Source: Lingula anatina
Lineage: Eukaryota; Brachiopoda; Lingulata; Lingulida; Lingulidae
Direction of reading: 5' to 3'
Assembly (NCBI RefSeq): GCF_001039355.2
Contig: NW_019775764.1
Location: 133,787 to 197,786, forward strand
DNA length: 64,000 nucleotides
Below, in pieces: positions 13,752-24,970 of this stretch. Below the pieces are notes generated by a model. It had not been told where the DNA came from, did no database searches, and saw only the letters and a list, made by a program, of their open reading frames with translations. The stretch's first letter is position 1. Each line of letters starts with the position of its first letter. Made by a program: the position numbers and the translations under genes.

Positions 13752-16700
13752 CTGTAGTTCTCTTATGGGCCTTTCAAAGCAGCCCAGCTTTTGCCAAGCA
13801 AAATGTTTCAGTTGAAAAATTCACAGGATGCAGTGTTTTGTCTCCTAGTTTAAGTAAAGCTATTTGTTTTCCTGGTTGGAATTTATTAGCACCTGAGGAG
13901 CCCTGCCAAAAAAGAGAAAAAAAATAATGCCTGTCACCAATTTAAGTCCTGTAAACTACCTGTTTTTATTCTCATGCGCCATGTGAAAATTATTGGAAAC
14001 AAAGTGTAGTGCAGTCAGAAAATGTGGACCTTTGCTTCAGCATTGTTTGCCAGGCACAGTTCTCAATTTGTTAAACTCTTATATTTTCCTAATGCAGGCA
14101 TTTAAATTCCCTACCCTTACACTTATGAAGGATTACTGGTACATGGCGTGACTGCATTTTGAAGGGTCTGAAACTGTTTTAAGCTAGAAAAGAGTAGAAA
14201 ACCAGAGTACATGTCTTATTGGGAGTTGCTTTAATTTGAAATGTGATCTTTATTATGTAGATTTTCCCAGTGTGCACTTTGATGTTTTTTTTTTTTNNNN
14301 NNNNNNNNNNNNNNNNNNNNNNNNNNNNNNNNNNNNNNNNNNNNNNNNNNNNNNNNNNNNNNNNNNNNNNNNNNNNNNNNNNNNNNNNNNNNNNNNNNNN
14401 NNNNNNNNNNNNNNNNNNNNNNNNNNNNNNNNNNNNNNNNNNNNNNNNNNNNNNNNNNNNNNNNNNNNNNNNTTTTTTTTTTTTCACTGAACAAAGCATT
14501 TGGATATATGTGGGTCTTTTGTCTTCTTTTCTCTGCCTTTGTTCTGAATTGTGTCATTCAGTGAAACATGACACAGAGTCAGATAATAGTTAAATATTAA
14601 TCACAGTTTTGTTAAAGCATGGTTAAAGTTTTGTGAGCCTAGTATTCTAATCGCCACATTGACTGACTTACAAATACCAAGCAGTGATCAGCAGTATAAC
14701 ATGGAAACTCCCAGGGGTTTTAAGTACTATACTAGGCAATAATTAACTTATCACTACTATTAGCAGTATTACTGCAGCTTGCCATGGTAACCAGATAATC
14801 AGCTTTATTAAATGTTCCAAGTAATTAGATCTCAATGCCACCTGCTGTTACAGCATTTGGATTTATTTATTTATTTTTGTAGTTGTTAAGTTTTCGAAAA
14901 TCAATACATAAATGTGAGTGAAGGGAAAAATGCGTTAAATACCTAACATTTCAAATCTCAAGGAATTGATTGATGTTGAGGTAATTCAGTAAGGGCCCCT
15001 TTACACTGGACGGCGTCCTTTCTGCGTCCAGCAGTCCGGTCCCATTTGAGAGTTAAAAAATTATAATATTATACATGTCGACAACTGGCCGATCATTGAG
15101 CATTCATTCTGATACAAAATTAATGCTCGTGCCTCCTTTTTAAGACCACAGCGATGCCAAATTTCATGGTCGCAGAAAGGACGCCGTCCAGTGTAAAGGG
15201 GGTATAAGGAAACACTGAAGAAAAAATTAGCTCATATAACTATACAGACATTTGAAATGCTGAAAAAATCAAAAGTCATTAGTTTAATCATGTACCAGAT
15301 AACTCAAAATCAATTCTGACAATTATACATTTTCGCATAACAGCACTGAAAATCAGCATAGTAATGAAGGAAGTGAAATGGTGGCATTTGTAATTACAAG
15401 CCAGTTAAGAAAAGAATTGATTCTTGATTAAGTTTGCCTCATGAACTGCTGTGCAGTAATTACAGACTTAATTAAATCCTAATTGATAAGCAGTAGCACC
15501 TAAAAATTGAGAAGGCATAAAGCACACACATAATGGCTGAATAGTTTAGTTCTTCTCTCCATAATAAGTCCTATTTTCAAGTGAATGATATTTTACTTAT
15601 TTATTTCTATACTTTATTGGAAGTACAATGTTTTTTGTTTTGGCTATGAGTATAATTGAATTATTATTTCTTTAAATTTGTTTTTGATATATTATTGTAA
15701 AAATAAGACATTACAGACTATAAAGTATTTAAGTTTTACATACATGAGGAATCACAAATGCTCATAAAGGATCAGTTGATTTGTTAGGTCAGTTTAAGAT
15801 GTGTTTATTAAATATTGAATAATGAAAGGTTATCAAATTAAAAGAAAGAAACTGACAGCAGCATAAAAATATCTCAATTTTCACTCTTTTATGTTAGGTC
15901 TCTTGGGCATATTTGAACCAAATTTAAAATGCTGGAATGATATTTCCCATTGCTTAAGATTTTGCTGATGTTTGCCAATAAAGAAAAAAGAAAAGAAATA
16001 CATATGCTGATTTTCACCCTGAGTGGTATGTGATGACATATCTCTAGTAGTGGGAGGGGTAGAACTGATTTCACACTAACAATGACGCCAATTCACTGAC
16101 GTGTTAACGAAATGACAGTAAGCAGGAACCAGATTGGAGATAACTGGTCCACAGATACCAATTCAGTTATGTGTGAACAAAATGATATTATACAGGGACT
16201 ACACAGGAGCTAAGTGGCCCATAGATATCATGTACTGACGTGATGAATGTATGATGTACAGGAGTGAATAACCCTGCGGGGTGCATGACCTACTTGTAAG
16301 ATAATGTCAGGTTTGTTAAGTGAGGTCACTGGACTGTTTGCCTTTTGTGTCCCCTCCCCCTCTCCTCCCTCCACCCTTCATTCTCCCCCCACCCCCCTAC
16401 TTGGTCTTGGCTGTGTTGTATAAATTCTAGCCTTACTGGGACAGTTTATTGTTTTGGACAGCAATGTGACAGACCAAGATCTTTTTTTTTTATGGATTAT
16501 ATTATAAAATTCCAATCAGTATTATTTATTTACTAGTAATGGTTCTTTTATTCATGATGCCACTGTCAGTGTCTTCTCATGTTGTTAAATACTCTCTGAA
16601 AACATGAGCTCAGAGAATATTTTTCAACTAGAATAGATACAGATTAAAAAAAGTTTTTTGAGAGATTTATATTCTCTCCTGTCCAAAATTATCTGATTAG

Positions 16701-16958
16701 TTCATTAATCAATTAACTGAAATTAACTAATTGATTAAGTGTATTTGAATTAGGGTCAAAAGAGATTTGTCTTATGATAAAGTCATAAGCTACAGAAATA
16801 ATGATTACTAGTATTTGGATATATGTGATATTTTAAATATATATATTTTTATCTGTTTTCTATTTCAGAACACAAAGTGATCATTGTAGGCTTAGATAAT
16901 GCTGGAAAGACAACAATACTCTATCAGTTGTAAGTATTTATTTTCTCTAACCCCCCCC

Positions 16959-16993
<35 letters not shown>

Positions 16994-18753
16994 CCCCTTC
17001 AACCTCCAGAAGGAAAATTTTGCCTTGTGTGGTATTGTTAATACTTTACATATACTAGTAGTCTGAACCATAAACATTTCAGCCCACTGGCTTCTCTGAG
17101 CACCCAAAGACTTGCTACACAAAAGAACATCAGGCTTAACATTGTTCTAAACAGTTAGCACCCCCCCCCCCTTCTCAACTCTTTGTGTATAACTGCAACT
17201 ATTATTGATGTGGTTATGTGTGATTATGATATGATAATGGACCTGAAATATTTGAGTAATTTTGTATGAAATGACATTTTGGTGGTCTGATATTGAGTAA
17301 GTCATATTTCACTTCTTATAATGTCACCACTTTATGTTGAATACATGAATACAGGTCATTTGTGTTTGTTTAATTACTTATGAAAGATATGCAGTGACGC
17401 AGGATGACATGAATTATTACTTATCTTTTTACATATATTAGAATTGCTGATGTAGCCACCCTCATATTTGTCATTTGGATAAAATGACATTTTCTTGTAA
17501 TCCGTGTGGCTCAGTCACGAAATGTCCTTTGTCATTTTGTAAGCTAAACTATTATTTATAAATCATGATTGTCAGAGAGTGATCATCTTTTTAAAGTTTC
17601 AGTATATACTAGGTATAATCTAGAACTGGTGCTCTTCAACTTCAGTGTAAGGAACAAAAGTTACTTAAATGCAAAGCAGAAAAACTATGGAGAAGAAATG
17701 TGCTGAGCATTTATGAATATAACTGTATGAAGCCAATGATATGGCAATTATACATTGAATCTGAGCAGAATATTATTTTAATTTCCGTAGGAATGATTTT
17801 GTGTGTAATACAAGAAAAACTATAATATAAGAATTTGAAAATAAAGTAAGTCTCATGACAGAAGTTATGTAATTATCATAATAATTATGGAAGTTCAGAT
17901 TTATAACACATGCAAAACTATGCAGAAATTTAGAAAAAAAAAAAGGAAACTGTATTTTATGAAATTACTTTTTATGAGATTGTTATATATATATTTTTCC
18001 AGTTTAATGAATGAAGTAGTCCACACATCTCCCACGATAGGCAGCAATGTGGAGGAAGTGGTGTGGAAAAATATACATTTTCTAATGTGGGACATTGGGG
18101 GTCAGGAGTCCCTTAGATCATCATGGAACACTTATTACACTAATGCTGAGGTGAGTTTTCAGGGAAAGAATAATTCAATTTTACAGGTAAATATTACAGG
18201 CGTTTCATCTTTATATGTGGTTATATGTGGCCATTTTTGTAAAGAACTGTATACTATTATATGCTAAAGGTCATTTTTGTTATGTTGGTCATGGCGAAAT
18301 TGGCCTCAGAGTTGTAATAAAAAAATATCTCATGTACATGAACTCCCACATGTTCCAAGGTTTAATAATTCATGGAAATTAGCGTGTTCTGGATTGCTTA
18401 TATGGAATTACGTTGTTGGATCAAGACTTAGCTTTAATATTGGAAAAGTCAGATGAGGATAATCCGTGATAGAAATGCAAGTATACAAATGTTGTTCATG
18501 TTGGCCAACTTATTGTGATGCACAGACACAGTAGTCGCCACGACCTGAGTTTTGAACATTTCTGTTTTCCACTACATAAATGAGAAGCAGTGTTTCCATT
18601 TTGCCTCACATACATTAGATTATTAAGATGATAGATGAATGTAATTAATGTAGAAAGTTTGGACGTCAGTAGAAAAATTGTTTCCTCATGATGAAATAGT
18701 TTTTAATGAAGAGAGTACTGAGTACTGCCTCTCCCCCCCCCCACACGTATACA

Positions 18754-18842
<89 letters not shown>

Positions 18843-21045
18843 CATGGTTTTTTATTCTACACAAAACTCACCCTAATTCTGGGCCTTCTTTCCCTTTCCC
18901 CATTAAATAAATAGTATAGAAGAGTGCAAGCTGTATAGATAGTGCTAGTCACCTCTGGTACTCGGATTCTCAGGGTGAGTGCCCTGGATGAGATCAAATC
19001 TAAAAAATCAGGTTATGAAGTAAATATTGGCACTTACAGTTCTGGCAGCTGTTAGCCTGATAAGGCTTATAAAACACAATCGGATTTCACAACCTTATCT
19101 GCCAGATTTCCTGGAATATTCGATTCTGGCAGTAGCCAATATGTCCTCTCACACAAAAGATGTTTGATCACCCTGTCCGATGTTTTGTATTTGATAATAA
19201 ATTGATATGTAAAATTCAATTGGATGCTTCGTATTTATATGACATTGTTATTTTTCAGTTTATTATCCTAGTTGTTGATAGTACAGACAGAGAAAGGTTA
19301 ACAATCACAAAAGAAGAACTACACAAAATGTTAGCACATGAGGTAAGAATCGGAATAAAATGCCAGGATGGTTCATGATTTTCAAGGACATGTTTTTTTG
19401 TTTTTTGTTTTGCATTCCATCTTCTTCATGTTCAGTGCTCTGGAACCCAAGATCCACACTAGAATCCAAATTAAAAATTTTTACTGTAAAAATTAACAGT
19501 TAATTAGCAAAAATAATTAAAAGTTTTGTTTGGAATTAGAAATCTCCTAGTCTGAAAAATCACATTCAGTATTTGTCATATGTTTGTGAAACTCTGTGGT
19601 TTTGCTTTATAAAAGTGCATTTACTTTATTTGCGAGATTTTTATTTTTTTATCAAGCACCTAGTGGTGTTAAATTTTCTCAATAAATATTTAAAAAAAGA
19701 AAAACAGTAGAGCACTGAACTCAAAGACAATGGAATGTAAAATGTCCCTTGAGAAAAAAAAGGACCATCAGGCGACTAATGTATATAATTTATGCAGTAC
19801 TAACCCTCTGTGTGTCTTGTCTTGTTATGTTACAGGTCGTCATCTACGTTGTGGATAGCGTAGACCAGGAGAGATTATTTACAGCTAAAAAAGAGTTTCA
19901 TGAAATGTTGGCTAATGAGGTAGGATGGTTTGTACATGGCGGTGGCAGCAGAGGGGATAACATTATTATGTTTTTTTTTTATTCAATCCATTGTTATACA
20001 TCTTTTATGGTCGGTTATTTCAGATGTTGGCAAACTAAATAAAATGGCTCTCTTCATGTTGGTGGCAGCAGTGGGATCTTATAATTCTGCATTGTTCTAT
20101 GTATCTTTGGCAAAGCATTGTTTACAGCAACAACAGAATTATTTAAAATGTTTGCTTTCCTGATAGAATTTTGTTTCTTTGTTGATTTTGGTTGTAGCTA
20201 TGGGAATGTCTTATTTTCTTTGGCAAAGGTGGGATTATATTGATTGTTCTGAATTTTTTCTTCTATCTATATTACCACATAAATAAATTGTTCATCAACC
20301 AGAATGGCTCTGTTCATTTCTGTGGGAGGGCTACAGTCTTCTTGTTTCATTGCTTTGTGATGGCTGAAGATTTTGGTTTCAGATTTTGTGACAGGAAGTG
20401 CTGTCCATTAAATGCTGGGTCATTGGGAAGGATGTTTTTTCCTATTGTTCTGTTCAAGATATGAAAGTCAATTGAGAAAGTCTGCCCACCCCTTAGGGCC
20501 TACCCCACACAAACCCTCCATTCCTGTGGTTGTACAGTGAATACACATTGTTAGATTAGCTCTGAATATGCAGGTTTTTTTTTTTTTTTTGTTTTTTTTT
20601 AAGAAGTGCTTAACTACACATGAACTAGTCTGATATCAAAAGACTGAAGAGAATCATGATTGAATTTTGAAAAGCTTATCAGCATGGAGGTGATAATTAT
20701 GGTTTTTGCAGGGTATACTCTCACTCATGAAATTATAGTGCTTATTACTGTCATTGAAACAAGATTTAAAAAAGGTCTCAGAACACTTGTTACAGTGTGT
20801 CGTATCTCACCACATGGTCAAATCAGAATGAATTTGGCATGTGTTAATAGCAAACTGAATGACAGGTGGGTAGTTTTTTTTTTTTTTTACAAGTAAGTGC
20901 TTTAAACCATGAATATACATGAACAGATAATGTTTCTGGCAAACTCTTGCTTATTTTGAACAAAATCGATGAACTAGGTTTCCCCAAAACAATGTTTTCT
21001 GAATAATTGCTAGATTTTTTTTTATTTTAGAAATCCAGAATAGTA

Positions 21046-21079
<34 letters not shown>

Positions 21080-24000
21080 ACTTTCTTTCTGTAATATAAA
21101 ACATGCCTTCTTGCTATGGATATTTTATCAACCAAAGGCAGCTTTTGAAAGATAAGCAGGAGGGCAACTATTACCCTAAGTTAGTATGAATTTAACACTC
21201 GTGCCACCAGGTTGGATTTCAGATTGCTGAGTTGATGGGGTTGTTATCAAAAATCGAACTTAATCGGAAAGTTTTTACGCTCAAGGTCAGCAGGGAGGGG
21301 GTTACTATGACACAGGGGCAGGGTTCAGACACTCAAAAAGTTCTGCAATGGCAGAGAGTCCTGAATCTCTCATTGACTTCTTTTTGAAATGCCTGATTTC
21401 TTTAGCAAAAAGATGCATCTGATATAGTTCAGCTTTCATGTCAATAACAGAATCTGTTACAACAACAACACAGAGATTAAATCATGTATTTATTTCAATG
21501 GGATTTAACTGATAATGACATGGGATCAGAGAGGAAACACTTGAGTAGGATCTTCAACAGATTAACTGTGAAAAGAAATAGAATGGCCGATGAAGTGGTC
21601 TCACCTGTCTGAGCACTGTATAGAACACAAGTGTATTAGCAACAGCATCTTTAGCATCCTTTATCTGCACCATGATGACATTTTTTAAAAGCACACTTAA
21701 AAAACAATGTGCATAGTTTACATAGAATCATATAAGAGTGAGGGGGTTTTATCCCTAAAGGAAATAGGTTGTATTTTTGAGAAATGTTGAATGTGCATAG
21801 TTGATATAAAATCATATAAGAGTGAGTTTTTTTTTTAATCCCAAAAGGAAATAAGTTTTAATTTTGAGAAATGTAGTGGAGAATGTTTTATTGTTTGTCT
21901 TTTGAAAACTCAGAATGGGAGTAGAAATAAATCCCAAGTTCTACCTGAAATACAGGCGCCCTGATCAAATTCTGCCATCGCCATCAGAAACCTAGAGTGG
22001 TCTTGACTACAGATCTCCTCTGAGAAAAGTTCATTTTTCAGCCTGACTAATACATTTAAGGGCAGTAACGCTTTGTTTTCAAACATACATCTGTAGCTTG
22101 GTTATTTTCCAGGAAAAGTTAATCAGGGGTTAACTTGTGTTGCCATAGTGACAGCAGCTAAGTAAATGTAAATTGACACTTGTCCAGTTACTTGAGATGT
22201 AATTGATTATTGTTGTTGTTGTTGTTGGAAAGAATAGACAAGAGGTGTAAATGATCTGGAATAAAGTAGCTCAAAAGATGTTGTTATATAGTTGGGTGAT
22301 AGTTTGATACTTGGTGATTTTACACATGCATGTGCACACACACCCACACATGTATCAGTGTATGTGTCTGTAATTCATAACATGCGCTGTGTATCATGCA
22401 TAACATACATCGTGCATAAGATACAATTGTTATTTATGTACTTTCATAGTGCAGTTTAAAATATGATATTCAACTTTTTTTTAATTGACAAAACATGTAA
22501 ATTGGATATATTCACAAGTCACGTGTACTGGAATTGTTTTTATGTTTTAAAATGTGAAAAATATTAGAACTTCCAGGTTTCATGTAGTGCAAATGTATTT
22601 CTGAATGCACTTTAGTTTGATGTAATTTTGAACTAGAAAGCTTTTAAGTGGCACATTCCTGCATTCATGTCTTATCTTTCTTCCAGAAATTAAATAAGTA
22701 TACTAGTACACCAATCAGCAATTTGTCAGTATCTGTTGTATTCAGCTGTATGAAATTAAATGAATGTTAAGATGAAAGTAGAAATAACAAGTAACAAATA
22801 AGAAGTTGAACAAACGTGAACTGGCAGGTAATTGGGACAGTCATTTCTGATCTCTCCTTTCAGAATCTCAACAAGTCGGTATTGATATTTGTCCCACGGC
22901 TGGTGCTCAGAAAAAAAAAAAGATGATTGAACTAAGTCTTGTATTTTACTTCACCTGTATTCCAATATGCTTCAGTGGGCTCCAAACAAAACATCCTTTT
23001 CTTCAAAGTGCCAGGTGTGGGAGAAATCAGTTATAACTACTAGTTGTCAACTTAATGCCACATACAAGATCCTAATTATATCTGGGCTGCATCTCAGTAT
23101 AATTACTCTATTGTATGTCGCATACAGCGGACGACTGGTGTTGTGACCACTATATCATACATTAATATTATATAAGTTAACTAAACATGAACCAGCCAAA
23201 TTTTACAGATGATAGTCACTTTCATATTTTATCTTGCAGGATCTCAAGAAGTCAGCAGTATTAATATACGCTAACAAGCAAGACGTAAAAGGTGCCATGT
23301 CGTCAGCAGAGATCTCGCGCCAGTTAAATCTTACCTCCATTAAGGACCACAGTTGGAACATACAGGCTTGCTGTGCATTAACGGGAGAGGGGTAGGTGGT
23401 GCCGACAACATTTTTGTCCCCTTACGTTATAAAGTTACGCTGTCTTAAGGACCATTCCCAGACCCTATCGTACTAAATGTGGATCGATTTATCCCAAAGC
23501 GGAGTCTTACTAAATTACAATCAACTTAATCAGCTTAGATGTCTGTCATGCCTACTGAAGCTGCTAAAGGGAAATTTATTATCGTTTAGCAGCTTAAGTT
23601 AGCGTGCCAGACATCTGAGTCGCTTAAGCTGATAGCAATTTAGCAAGAAACCCCTTGGAGATGGATCGATCCTGTAAGATCAATCTAGGTATGGGAACCC
23701 AATCTTATAATGCTAATGGACCAGCAACCCTTTATTTGACATGACTGGTATTGAAAGGTCTTGAAGCAAAGACTACAATAGGAGTCTTACATTTAGACTT
23801 GCTTTCAGTCCAGAACTTCTTTTATAAATTTGGCCCCAGTCTTTACATGAGCCGGTCTATATTATTGGATTTTTTCTTCTTCTTCTAACATTTTACAAAC
23901 CAAGGCACACACAGCCCATTGGAGGGATTTTTGAATTTTTGTGTGTATTAATGGTTATCAAAATATGCATCATTTTACAAGTTTGTCAGTGTATTATACT

Positions 24001-24970
24001 TAGGGACCATTCCCACAGATATTTGGATCGATCTATCTCCCTGGGGAGTCTCACTAAATTGCTATCAAACTAGTAAAACTGTTAGGAGGTAATTATCTTT
24101 ACCCCTAGCTGATTTGGTAGGCATGAACCCCCAGGGAGTTAGGTCGATCCAGATGGATTGATCTAAGTATGGAAACCCAGTCTAAGGTTCTTACAACCCA
24201 CAGCATTTATTACTTTAGAACTTTTATCTTTTTCCAAATCTTGAATTTTTTTTGGTGAAAACTTCACACAAAATAGCTATTGTTCCAACAGTTATTATCA
24301 TGCATGATATAAATCTGGCATGGGAAGAAGGGTGTTAAAGGCAGGAAGGTAGTGCATTATCTTTGATTCATAAATTTTCAAAATAAAGTTCTGTTCCCTT
24401 TGAAATATTGGAATATTTTTGATACTGAGCCTAAATCTTATGAGCTTCTTATTATAAAAGGGTATTAATTTTCCATCAAATACTGGGTTATGTTTTGCCA
24501 GTCTTCAGCAAATTAGTATGTGTTGTGTGAGAAGGAGCAAGGAGTCATTAAAATCCCACGACTTCTCTTAACTTTCTTAATATCAAGATTTTTTGCTGCT
24601 GTAATTATATGATGCTCGATTAAAAAAAAAAAAAAAAGAAAGAAAGAAATTATCATCAGGTTTAACACTTAGGGATTTGATTCATAATGTTAGAATTATT
24701 GAAAGTAAACATTAATACATGGACCGTCACTTGTTAGTGTTCAAGTGTGAAGTTTTGAAGCCCACCTGTCATTTTGACGCAGAGATTTTACTTCTTAAAT
24801 GAAGACGTGTTCCAGAGATTAAAAAGCACATTAAATTGAAAGCTGAACTGCATGCTAGGCCAATTTAAGTGGAAGTTAAATACCACTCCAGTCTAAGATT
24901 ATCTCTTGTTTTTCTTTTCAGTTTATATCAAGGACTAGAATGGATTGCCAACACCTTGAAGAAGAGGTGA
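3048..24970 (+). CDS. ARL5: ADP-ribosylation factor-like protein 5 (six coding exons, 179 aa)
   Basis: Small Arf-family GTPase; known ARL5 proteins act at the trans-Golgi in retrograde traffic, with GARP as an effector. Coding exons: 3048-3093, 16869-16929, 18003-18150, then either 19259-19342 or 19836-19919, then 23240-23391 and 24922-24970. All junctions are GT-AG with matching phases, giving 179 codons, the family's length. Gly2 follows the initiator Met (N-myristoylation). The P-loop GLDNAGKT is residues 23-30, switch I holds Thr47, DIGGQE (66-71) carries the catalytic Gln70, and NKQD is 125-128. ARL5 hallmarks [14 protein letters not shown] and [12 protein letters not shown] are intact. 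The start at 3048 is chosen because it places Gly at position 2; the same frame is open upstream but has no ATG. Intron 1 is 13.8 kb. The fourth coding exon is duplicated. Confidence 0.97.
3850..5277. repeat. Copy 2 of the 1.4-kb duplication, in ARL5 intron 1
   Basis: Partner of 1-1437, in the same orientation about 3.85 kb downstream. It starts with the same CT/CA microsatellites (about 3880-4003) and runs without a break into unique sequence after 5277, whereas copy 1 is cut off by an N. One 6-base difference (CATGTA present at about 1129, absent here) is of interest as a possible transposon footprint. Confidence 0.9.
6176..9981. repeat. Copy A of a 3.8-kb tandem duplication in ARL5 intron 1
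   Basis: This segment is repeated at 9984-13745 at high identity with scattered substitutions and indels. Copy A ends in a GT/G-rich microsatellite cut by the single N at 9982, and copy B begins at once after it. As at 1438, the N at the exact junction suggests two alleles placed in tandem by assembly. Confidence 0.9.
9984..13745. repeat. Copy B of the 3.8-kb tandem duplication
   Basis: Direct repeat of 6176-9981. Differences include substitutions, microsatellite lengths and several 6-base CTAGTA gains or losses (for example present at about 12121 and absent at about 8325; absent at about 12370 and present at about 8596). The copy ends in a GT/poly-G tract at about 13716-13752 and continues into single-copy intron. 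Confidence 0.9.
14297..14472. other. Assembly gap flanked by poly-T
   Basis: A run of N between two T homopolymers inside ARL5 intron 1. Open frames that cross it are artefacts. Confidence 0.99.
14996..15201. mobile_element. MITE with 31-bp terminal inverted repeats
   Basis: Bases 14996-15026 are repeated perfectly in inverted orientation at 15171-15201 (outer bases CCCCTTTACACTGGACGGCG). The centre is AT-rich and has no open frame. Long perfect inverted termini on a 206-bp body define a miniature inverted-repeat transposable element; the superfamily cannot be told. It lies in ARL5 intron 1. The perfect termini suggest recent movement. Confidence 0.85.
16087..16270. repeat. Degenerate tandem repeat, unit about 70 bp
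   Basis: About two and a half diverged units recur, recognisable by CAATTCA..TG, a following (A)ACGAAATGA or AACAAAATGA block, then ACAG...GGA and a closing CC(A)CAGATA. It is intronic. Confidence 0.5.
16930..18002 (+). other. ARL5 intron 2
   Basis: Single-copy AT-rich DNA with a C-run and (AC)n microsatellite at about 16949-16991 and a second C-run at about 17161-17170. No gene is seen. Confidence 0.8.
18151..19258 (+). other. ARL5 intron 3 with CT/CA microsatellite
   Basis: Contains a long (CT)n(CA)n microsatellite at about 18764-18837 and no gene. It precedes the duplicated exon pair. Confidence 0.8.
19259..19342 (+). CDS. ARL5: ARL5 alternative exon 4a (canonical version)
   Basis: An 84-nt, 28-codon exon flanked by TTTTTCAG and GTAAGA, phase 0 at both ends. 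It encodes residues 86-113, starting [16 protein letters not shown] and ending HKMLAHE. This matches the ordinary ARL5 sequence: the strand after switch II and most of helix alpha-3. It is one of two tandem versions; the other starts 493 bases downstream. I take this as the default exon because it resembles known ARL5 most closely. Confidence 0.93.
19836..19919 (+). CDS. ARL5: ARL5 alternative exon 4b (divergent duplicate)
   Basis: An 84-nt exon flanked by TGTTACAG and GTAGGA, phase 0 at both ends, so it can replace exon 4a without altering the frame. It encodes [16 protein letters not shown], then [11 protein letters not shown]. Sixteen of 28 residues match exon 4a, including VVDS, ERL and the final E. 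The changes cluster in the first strand and on the alpha-3 face. An open frame, intact splice sites and conserved core residues argue that it is functional, not a decayed copy. Joining both exons would also stay in frame and add 28 residues. Confidence 0.88.
19920..23239 (+). other. ARL5 intron after the duplicated exon pair
   Basis: AT-rich, with poly-T runs at about 20577-20601 and 21046-21076. At 21707-21872 there are two diverged tandem units sharing TGTGCATAGTT and ATCATATAAGAGTGAG. No third alternative exon was found by eye. Confidence 0.65.
23445..23708. mobile_element. MITE, TAAGGACCATTCCCA family, copy 1
   Basis: Starts TAAGGACCATTCCCA and ends with the imperfect inverse TATGGGAACCCAATCTTA. 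Inside are paired blocks such as GGATCGAT and AGCTTAAG/CTTAAGCT that make the element a long imperfect hairpin. It lies in the last ARL5 intron with a second copy 290 bp further on. Confidence 0.75.
23999..24186. mobile_element. MITE, TAAGGACCATTCCCA family, copy 2
   Basis: Starts TAGGGACCATTCCCA and ends GGAAACCCAGTCTAAG, with the same GGATCGATC and CCAGGG(A/G)GT blocks as copy 1 but a different, shorter middle. Same intron and same orientation as copy 1. Confidence 0.72.

Larger units (their letters stand above)
3094..16868 (+). other. ARL5 intron 1 (13.8 kb)
   Basis: Contains copy 2 of the 1.4-kb duplication, both copies of the 3.8-kb duplication, a 206-bp MITE (14996-15201), a 176-base gap (14297-14472), CA microsatellites at about 6324-6363 and 10133-10164, a degenerate tandem repeat of about 70 bases at 16087-16270, and a striking excess of ACTAGT. 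The open frames here, including one of 158 codons on the minus strand at 5436-5912, resemble no protein I know and look like chance. Confidence 0.8.

Noticed and set aside
14179-14593. Open frames around 14.3 kb
   Set aside because: They consist mostly of N and poly-T translated as Phe or Lys.
19930-20335. Possible third alternative ARL5 exon in weak repeats sharing ATGGCTCT and GTGGCAGCAG
   Set aside because: No VVDS-like coding sequence or flanking splice sites; the similarity is short and in non-coding sequence.
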